From: Candidatus Shapirobacteria bacterium UBA2283
GTDB lineage: Bacteria; Patescibacteriota; Microgenomatia; UBA12405
DNA length: 11,387 nucleotides
Assembly (NCBI GenBank): GCA_002345725.1
Contig: DDWP01000012.1
Location: 7,123 to 18,509, forward strand
Reading direction: 5' to 3'
Each line of letters opens with the position of its first letter. The first letter of the stretch is position 1. The notes under the pieces were generated by a model that was not told the DNA's origin, did no database searches, and saw nothing but the letters and a program-made list of their open reading frames with translations. Both the position numbers and the translations under genes were made by a program. This document shows positions 6,789 to 11,387 of the stretch, piece after piece.

Positions 6789-8616
6789 TATCAGTAATGG
6801 CCGAAAGCACCTTATCTGCTTTAACACCGATCGTATCCAAGTACCACTGTATTCCTGCATACCTTGGTTGATTTTCTCTCATAACTATTTTTAAAGCCTC
6901 CGACCTCGACATCACTCCCTCCCTTATCTGATTGCTTCTAAACGAATCATTTTCAGTAAAACCCTGAAGTTGACAATAGAGATAGTTATAAAAAGCCGGG
7001 CTACCATCATCAATCCGCCAGGTCATTCCTGATTCTGGGTCAGGCATCCACCCATATTCCTTGGTCAAAGTTTCTATAATCTCTTTTTCATCCCACTTAA
7101 TATAATGCCAAAGATAAACATAATTATGAGGCACTATGTAAGTCACCAGGTAACCCAGAAAAGAGCTCCATAACGATCTATTCCAATAACCCGAGTTGCC
7201 CAAAAACTGAACCAAATAATACTTAAGCAATCGCCACTTATCTACCCAAGAATAATCATGAATCACTCCATTCGGATCAGCATTTTTTACTCCACAATAA
7301 CCAGCCTTGAATTCTTCCCGCTCTAGGCTATTTCCCCTACAAAAAAATACCAGTTTCACCCCCAGTTCCTTTCTGATCTTATCTACAAAATACTCCGTCG
7401 TTTTATCACCTTGCATCAATAATGGCACCATCCCCAAATCAGGCTTTTTTAACCAAGCCAGCAAATTTTTTCGTACATCTTCCCTCGCCTTCTTTATATC
7501 CGCCGCCACCACTATTTGTTCCACACCCAATTTTCCCAACATTATTGCTTGATTTTTTCTTCCCAAATCAGACATCATCCCCCAATCAAAAGTTACCGCC
7601 ACCGGATGCATTCCTAGTTTCTTAACCAAGTAATGCAATCCATACGAACTATCCCTTCCCCCACTAAAGGCAATAATACAATCCGGTTTTCCATCTTTTG
7701 ATCTATGTGCTTTTACCAACTGCTTTAAAGAACCTTCACCGGCTATTTCCATCTTTTTATAATTACGGCAAAAATTACATACTCCCTTATTATCAAAACT
7801 AATTTGAGGAACAGTCTCCGGCAAAATACATTTAGAACACCTTTTAATTTTACCTATCCTCTTAAAATCTATCTTGTATTTTTCAATTTCTTTTCTAGCC
7901 AGCACCAATCTCGACTTTGGGGCAACTCTTCTACCCACTTTTAATTCCATATCTTGACGTACCACCACCCCTTTATCAATTTTCAGACAAATTATTTTAT
8001 CTTTAGGGCACTGCTCTGATTGATCAAAAAGTCTTGCCTCAGAAGCAAATTGGATACGACCATCAATCTCACCAAGATACAAAGACCCTGTGTTTGATGC
8101 CAATATGAGCTGATCTTGATAATACATCGCCACGCTATAACTACCTACAATCTCTCGCAATATTTTAGATACTGCCACTACAAAACCTCTTTTTTCTATC
8201 AAGCTTCGTACAACTTTCACCAAAGTCAAAGAATCCGAATCTCCGTCACACCAGTTAATACCATATTTATCTGCCAGCTCCCTATCATTAACAACAATCC
8301 CATTATGTACCAACACCAACCCATCACTTACTACTGGCTGGTTATTATCATAATTCTCTTTGCCATTAGTCGTCAATCTAGTTTGTCCCAATAAGAACTT
8401 CGAACTGTTAATAATCTCAGATGAATCTTTCACCAACTTTTGCACTACATCCGAATCACCTCTATTAGGGACTTTCATCAAAAGTTCTGATTCTTGGCCT
8501 TTTACCCAAAATCCAGATGCATCTTTTCCTCTCCTAGATAATTTGATCAAATAACCCTCCACTACCCCAGATAGATCGTCATCATCATTTTTTATCCAGC
8601 CAAATATGCCACACAT
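6784..8616 (-). CDS. Class II glutaminase fused to WbpG/PseA-type N-acetyl sugar amidotransferase
   Basis: This 610-residue protein joins an ammonia-making and an ammonia-using domain. Residues 2-230 are an Ntn-type class II glutamine amidotransferase: Cys2 would be the nucleophile after Met removal, with GQTR at 77-80, HNG at 104-106 and D129 fitting the GlmS/AsnB glutamine pocket. Residues about 258-600 match the N-acetyl sugar amidotransferase family (TIGR03573; WbpG, PseA): two CxxC pairs (C260/C263 and C280/C283) probably bind zinc, the PP-loop FSGGRDSS at 317-324 binds ATP, and IREGVMSRSEAL lies near the C-terminus. WbpG-type enzymes convert an N-acetyl group on a sugar to an amidino group, normally using ammonia from separate HisH/HisF-like partners. 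Here the glutaminase is class II and in the same chain. The ATG at 8614-8616 is chosen over the one at 8622 because it places the catalytic Cys second. It is the first gene of the minus-strand operon. Confidence 0.88.
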   Translation of the reverse strand: MCGIFGWIKNDDDDLSGVVEGYLIKLSRRGKDASGFWVKGQESELLMKVPNRGDSDVVQKLVKDSSEIINSSKFLLGQTRLTTNGKENYDNNQPVVSDGLVLVHNGIVVNDRELADKYGINWCDGDSDSLTLVKVVRSLIEKRGFVVAVSKILREIVGSYSVAMYYQDQLILASNTGSLYLGEIDGRIQFASEARLFDQSEQCPKDKIICLKIDKGVVVRQDMELKVGRRVAPKSRLVLARKEIEKYKIDFKRIGKIKRCSKCILPETVPQISFDNKGVCNFCRNYKKMEIAGEGSLKQLVKAHRSKDGKPDCIIAFSGGRDSSYGLHYLVKKLGMHPVAVTFDWGMMSDLGRKNQAIMLGKLGVEQIVVAADIKKAREDVRKNLLAWLKKPDLGMVPLLMQGDKTTEYFVDKIRKELGVKLVFFCRGNSLEREEFKAGYCGVKNADPNGVIHDYSWVDKWRLLKYYLVQFLGNSGYWNRSLWSSFLGYLVTYIVPHNYVYLWHYIKWDEKEIIETLTKEYGWMPDPESGMTWRIDDGSPAFYNYLYCQLQGFTENDSFRSNQIREGVMSRSEALKIVMRENQPRYAGIQWYLDTIGVKADKVLSAITDI

Positions 8617-8622
8617 AGCCAT

Positions 8623-8630
8623 AGTATACT
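8623..8630. promoter_or_regulatory. Palindromic -10 element shared by two divergent leaderless genes
   Basis: AGTATACT is its own reverse complement and contains a TATACT hexamer on each strand (8625-8630 on plus, 8623-8628 on minus). On plus, 5 nt separate the hexamer from GTG at 8636. On minus, 6 nt separate it from the ATG at 8616, which is independently required to expose the catalytic Cys of the glutaminase. This is the spacing between a -10 box and the transcription start, so both messages probably begin at or within a nucleotide of their start codon. No good -35 hexamer is visible on either side. Confidence 0.55.
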
Positions 8631-8635
8631 CAATT

Positions 8636-10123
8636 GTGGTCCTGAAAATACAAAAATATATATCTCCAACCTACATTATCCTTCTCTGTCTTTTTTTTTG
8701 GATATATCTATGGTTCAATCGTAATCACTACACTATTCCCAACCCTGATATATTCCAATATATCTACGAAGGCAGTCACTATCTCCGCGGGACTTTTCCG
8801 CCAAGCATTCACGCTCCACCAGCGAGTCCTTTCTTTATCAATCTCCTCGCTACTTTTCTTCAGTCCTTTCCAGAACCAGAGCTCTTGTCTGCCCACATTC
8901 TCAACATCACGACTGCTACTGCCAATCTAGCCGTAATATTTTTTATTCTTAGACCTCTCTCATCACTACTGGCCTACGCCGTTCCATTTCTTCTCGCCAC
9001 CAACAAAATCTATTTTCTCAACAGTGTCAATGTTACCAACGAAGTTATCTACAGCTTATTTTTTAGTCTCGTCATCCTCTTTTATCAACGCAAAAAATAT
9101 CACTTAGCCTATCTGATCGCCGGTATCTCTTTTCTCATCCGTTATGAAGCTATTACCCTTCTTCTCGGTCTGATCATTGTCGATCTGTATTACAAGAACC
9201 CACTTCACCTCATATTTCGTCGATCTCTACTTGCTCTTATAACCATACTCCCTTGGGTATTCATACTTAATGCTCATAGCACTGGTACCAACATAATTCA
9301 AAATGCATATTTAGTAGAAATATATAACGGTCTAACAAATCTCCCTAATTGGCGCCCTTTCATCACTCTCAACGAACTAATCATCATCAACCCAAACTAC
9401 AATTTTGATTTTGGTCCAACGTTTCTTTATGTATTTTTATTTACTATCTCATTTTACCTATTAAAAAGTACCACTCAACCATCAGTCCGACTGGCTTATA
9501 TTTTAGCGCTTCTCCACCTAACCTTTCTTATTATCTTTCCAAACTTTGCCCTCCGATACCTACTTCCCATAATCTGGGTTATTTATTTAGTTGCCATCAA
9601 CCACTATTACCGCCCACTTAAATATTTTTTTCTCGGTCTGACACTAACTCTCAATTTCTATTACCTACCTCAAAGCTTACTTAATGACACAAAACATCAA
9701 GGTTCTGAATATCGACTCGTTGCCAACTGGCTCAATCAACAAGACTTCCCCAGCAACATACGCATACTTATTTACGAACCATGGATTATCGACTACTTCA
9801 CCTCTAATCCCCAAGTAGATTTTATCTACGATCAACAATCATCTTACAATCTCACCCAACATATTAACAACTGCAAACGGACCATGACTTGTATAGCTGA
9901 CAAACTAGCTCAAGATTTCTCTGACTCTAGTATTCTTGTCATCACCACTGCTACTTCTAACAAAACTCTCTCATTTCAAGACGACCATTTCACCGCCAAC
10001 CTCCACTCTATCGACATCTTCCAAAACTTTCCCAACTCAGTCGACTCTCAGGAACATTTCGGACTAATCACCACACTTGACGATGGACAAAACTGGGCCA
10101 AAATATATTTATATTTTCCTTAA
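8636..10123 (+). CDS. GT-C type polytopic membrane glycosyltransferase (PMT/ArnT-like)
   Basis: A 495-residue protein from the chosen GTG, with an N-terminal helix (about 13-27), roughly nine further hydrophobic segments up to about residue 345, and a soluble C-terminal domain of about 140 residues. The first extracytoplasmic loop holds PNPDIFQYIYEG, whose Asp (38) sits where GT-C enzymes of the PMT/ArnT/GT83 group carry their catalytic acidic residue, and RYEA (169-172) follows a later helix. Such enzymes use polyprenyl-phosphate sugars as donors on the outer side of the membrane. The convergent polyprenyl-phosphate sugar synthase next door is a natural donor supplier. An in-frame ATG at 8606 would overlap the coding start of the divergent gene and precede its own -10 box. 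GTG at 8636 leaves a normal N-terminus of basic residues then a helix. The stop is 2 nt from the convergent gene's stop. Acceptor and sugar are unknown. Confidence 0.75.
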   Translation: MVLKIQKYISPTYIILLCLFFWIYLWFNRNHYTIPNPDIFQYIYEGSHYLRGTFPPSIHAPPASPFFINLLATFLQSFPEPELLSAHILNITTATANLAVIFFILRPLSSLLAYAVPFLLATNKIYFLNSVNVTNEVIYSLFFSLVILFYQRKKYHLAYLIAGISFLIRYEAITLLLGLIIVDLYYKNPLHLIFRRSLLALITILPWVFILNAHSTGTNIIQNAYLVEIYNGLTNLPNWRPFITLNELIIINPNYNFDFGPTFLYVFLFTISFYLLKSTTQPSVRLAYILALLHLTFLIIFPNFALRYLLPIIWVIYLVAINHYYRPLKYFFLGLTLTLNFYYLPQSLLNDTKHQGSEYRLVANWLNQQDFPSNIRILIYEPWIIDYFTSNPQVDFIYDQQSSYNLTQHINNCKRTMTCIADKLAQDFSDSSILVITTATSNKTLSFQDDHFTANLHSIDIFQNFPNSVDSQEHFGLITTLDDGQNWAKIYLYFP

Positions 10124-10125
10124 TT

Positions 10126-10446
10126 CTATTCAGCCAACTTACGTACCAGCTTCTCCATTTTTTCTTCAAACTTCTTCATTTTGAAATTATTCTCCACCGT
10201 CACATAGGTCAAGATCATAAAAGCAACCACTATTACAACATCCACCACCTCTGATCCAAACAAATTATTCACTTGCTCACGCAACACCCAAGGGAACACC
10301 ACCACCCCAGCAAACGCCAACCATGTCATCAACCACATACCAAACATCAATGATGTAATATCTTGTCTTTTCCAATGTAAATACAATATATAGACCATAA
10401 ACAAAGTAAAACCCAACAACGTTATTTGAATTAGATGTATATTCAT
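10126..10446 (-). CDS. DUF2304 small membrane protein
   Basis: The 106-residue product has three predicted membrane helices (about residues 5-24, 33-54 and 68-85) followed by a charged, probably coiled-coil tail rich in Lys and Glu. Size, topology and the charged C-terminal helix fit the DUF2304 family (PF10066), which commonly sits beside a family-2 polyprenyl-phosphate sugar synthase, exactly as here. The biochemical role is not established. A membrane partner or regulator of the adjacent synthase is a reasonable inference. The start ATG overlaps the TGA of the synthase gene as ATGA, so the two proteins are likely made together in a fixed ratio. The gene ends 2 nt from the stop of the convergent GT-C gene, and no terminator is seen. 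Confidence 0.8.
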   Translation of the reverse strand: MNIHLIQITLLGFTLFMVYILYLHWKRQDITSLMFGMWLMTWLAFAGVVVFPWVLREQVNNLFGSEVVDVVIVVAFMILTYVTVENNFKMKKFEEKMEKLVRKLAE

Positions 10447-11114
10447 TTTTCAAAAAACCACACCGGTGTCTGACCTAGAATTTTTATTGCATCAACTACA
10501 GACACTCCCTTATATTTATCCAAATAAATTGTATCAATTTTTATCTCTTTAAAAGGAATCTTATACCTACCCACCTTAGTTGCTATCTCAGTTTCCAAGC
10601 CATAACGACGTGAATACCAATAGATTTGTTTATATATCTCCTTTCTAAATCCTATAAAGCCCGACAACAGATCTTTCCGACGAACTCCCCACAACCATCC
10701 AACTAAATTGGTAGCCACAATATTCCCCAATTTCCTAATATAAGGTACTTCTCCATCAAATTCTCGATAACCAAAAACAATCAAGTATCTTTTTAAAGCC
10801 TTCTCAAACCGCGGCAAATCTTTAGGACTATGTTGTCCATCAGCATCAATTATCACTACCGCCTCCGCCCCTAGTATCCAGGCCTTTTCTACCCCAGTCT
10901 TCACCGACGCCCCTTTTCCCAAATTAAATAAATGATTAAGCAGAGTTACCCTCTTATTCTTTGCCAAAAATTTATCCAACACCTGCCTTGTATCGTCTGT
11001 CGACCCATCATTCACCACTACAATTTGGCAACCAGTCGACTCTAATATTTTTTTTATTACTTCAACTACCCGTGACTCTTCGTTATAAACAGGAACAACC
11101 ACTATTATTTTCAT
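10443..11114 (-). CDS. Polyprenyl-phosphate sugar synthase (DPM1-like family 2 glycosyltransferase)
   Basis: The 223-residue protein shows the full motif set of dolichol/undecaprenyl-phosphate mannose or glucose synthases: VPVYNEE at 7-13, VVNDGSTDDT at 33-42, the metal and donor site DADGQHSP at 90-97, GYR at 115-117, and LLSGFIGFRK near 149-158. It lacks the C-terminal membrane helices of GtrB/DpsA-type members, so membrane contact may be provided by the DUF2304 protein encoded in the overlapping downstream gene. The expected reaction is transfer of a hexose from UDP or GDP to polyprenyl phosphate on the cytoplasmic face, giving a donor for GT-C enzymes such as the convergent neighbour. The ATG puts the first strand MKIIVVVPVY at the N-terminus and lies 5 nt after a TATATA hexamer, suggesting a leaderless message. 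Mannose versus glucose cannot be decided. Confidence 0.88.
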   Translation of the reverse strand: MKIIVVVPVYNEESRVVEVIKKILESTGCQIVVVNDGSTDDTRQVLDKFLAKNKRVTLLNHLFNLGKGASVKTGVEKAWILGAEAVVIIDADGQHSPKDLPRFEKALKRYLIVFGYREFDGEVPYIRKLGNIVATNLVGWLWGVRRKDLLSGFIGFRKEIYKQIYWYSRRYGLETEIATKVGRYKIPFKEIKIDTIYLDKYKGVSVVDAIKILGQTPVWFFEK

Positions 11115-11119
11115 CTAAA

Positions 11120-11125
11120 TATATA
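11120..11125 (-). promoter_or_regulatory. Probable -10 element of the polyprenyl-phosphate sugar synthase gene
   Basis: TATATA on the minus strand lies exactly 5 nt before the ATG at 11114, within a divergent gap of only 23 nt. The spacing matches a -10 box whose transcript would start at the initiation codon. No Shine-Dalgarno sequence is present to argue for a leader. No -35 was recognised. Confidence 0.45.
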
Positions 11126-11126
11126 G

Positions 11127-11132
11127 TACAGT
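11127..11132 (+). promoter_or_regulatory. Probable -10 element of the truncated signal-anchored gene
   Basis: TACAGT (four of six matches to TATAAT) lies 5 nt before the ATG at 11138, the same spacing as at the other divergent starts. A better hexamer, TATAGT at 11122-11127, lies 10 nt before the ATG and would give a leader of about 4 nt. Both leave essentially no room for a ribosome binding site. Confidence 0.35.
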
Positions 11133-11137
11133 AAGGT

Positions 11138-11387
11138 ATGCATTCAAATAAAAAGAAAATTCTATCCACCCTTTTTATCCTTCTTGTCTTACCTTTAATT
11201 ATTTTTGCCGCCAAACAAGTTATCGACATTCGTAAAGGCGCCTCTGGAGTCCCCGCCAACATTATCGTCGATGCCAAAACAGTTCAAGGGAATGTTCCAT
11301 CCTCACTTTGGCGAAGTTTGTCTCAAGGTGGAGAAGAACCAAAAGACATGATTGGACCTGTGCTCAGTCAAGTCAAAGCTCTCTCTC
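11138..11387 (+). CDS. Signal-anchored exported protein, N-terminal part (possible glycoside hydrolase)
   Basis: An ATG at 11138 opens a frame with no stop to the window end, giving 83 residues. The N-terminus has a basic start (HSNKKK), then a hydrophobic helix at about residues 8-25 ending FAAK, a signal peptide or membrane anchor. After a short linker comes a strand IIVDAK, then LWRSLSQGGEEP (about 57-68) and IGPVLSQVKAL. The last pieces resemble the start of an exported beta/alpha-barrel glycosidase-like protein (GH39 style) that I associate with these bacteria, but this rests on memory of sequence style and not on a catalytic motif, because the barrel lies beyond the window. Being in a glycan locus supports a carbohydrate-active role. 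The existence of the gene is well supported by its open frame and signal sequence; the function is not. Confidence 0.65.
   Translation, partial: MHSNKKKILSTLFILLVLPLIIFAAKQVIDIRKGASGVPANIIVDAKTVQGNVPSSLWRSLSQGGEEPKDMIGPVLSQVKALS

Noticed and set aside
8617..8622. ATG at 8622 as start of the amidotransferase
   Set aside because: It would place Met-Ala-Met before the catalytic Cys, which must be the first residue after Met removal. It also directly abuts the -10 hexamer.
8606..8635. ATG at 8606 as start of the GT-C gene
   Set aside because: It lies inside the coding start of the divergent amidotransferase gene and upstream of the plus-strand -10 hexamer. The GTG at 8636 gives a normal basic-then-hydrophobic N-terminus.
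11133..11137. AAGG as a Shine-Dalgarno site before the ATG at 11138
   Set aside because: It sits only 1 nt before the start codon, too close to pair with 16S rRNA during initiation.
1..11387. Recoded UGA (genetic code 25), suggested by the Patescibacteria-like character
   Set aside because: Several genes end at TGA exactly where the family ends and where the next gene begins, so UGA acts as a stop.
1..11387. CRISPR array, tRNA genes, insertion sequences or inverted-repeat-bounded elements
   Set aside because: No regularly spaced repeats, cloverleaf-like sequences, transposase motifs or paired terminal repeats were found by eye, and coding density leaves no room for an array.

Overview
The window most likely comes from a bacterium of the Candidate Phyla Radiation (Patescibacteria), perhaps Microgenomates-like. 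This is an inference from tight gene packing, low GC, very short or absent leaders, no convincing Shine-Dalgarno sites, and a dense set of surface-glycan genes of the kind seen in those genomes. TGA is used as a normal stop (genes ending at 2934, 3869, 4597 and 10443), so the UGA-glycine code of Gracilibacteria/Absconditabacteria does not apply. No rRNA, ribosomal protein or other taxonomic marker is present, so the assignment is tentative.

The whole window is a surface polysaccharide / glycoconjugate locus. Left edge (+ strand): the C-terminal end of an O-antigen ligase/polymerase-like membrane protein (1-285) overlaps a two-domain glycosyltransferase (261-2045; GT-A followed by GT-B). Centre (- strand, transcribed from 8616 down to 2011): a six-gene operon in the order amidotransferase fusion, exported trehalase/GH63-like glycosidase, Wzm-type ABC permease, Wzt-type ATPase, and two family-2 glycosyltransferases. 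Four of these genes are joined by 4-nt ATGA/TTGA overlaps. Right (+ strand): a polytopic GT-C type glycosyltransferase (8636-10123) runs divergently from the operon and meets, 2 nt stop-to-stop, a - strand pair (10126-11114) of a DUF2304 membrane protein and a polyprenyl-phosphate sugar synthase. At the right edge a signal-anchored protein starts (11138 onward) and is cut off.

A working model (inference): GT2 enzymes build a glycan on a lipid carrier, the amidotransferase fusion modifies an N-acetyl sugar (probably to an amidino sugar), the Wzm/Wzt transporter exports the glycan, the glycosidase trims it outside the membrane, the polyprenyl-phosphate sugar synthase supplies lipid-linked sugar to the GT-C enzyme, and the ligase-like protein may polymerise or attach the product.

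Three points stand out: a class II glutaminase fused to a WbpG/PseA-type N-acetyl sugar amidotransferase; divergent gene starts placed 5-6 nt from -10 hexamers, including one palindromic -10 apparently shared by two genes, suggesting leaderless transcripts; and a C-over-G excess on the + strand whatever the gene direction, which shapes the amino acid composition of proteins by strand. No gene-free stretch longer than 40 nt was found, and no tRNA, CRISPR array, insertion sequence or clear terminator was seen.
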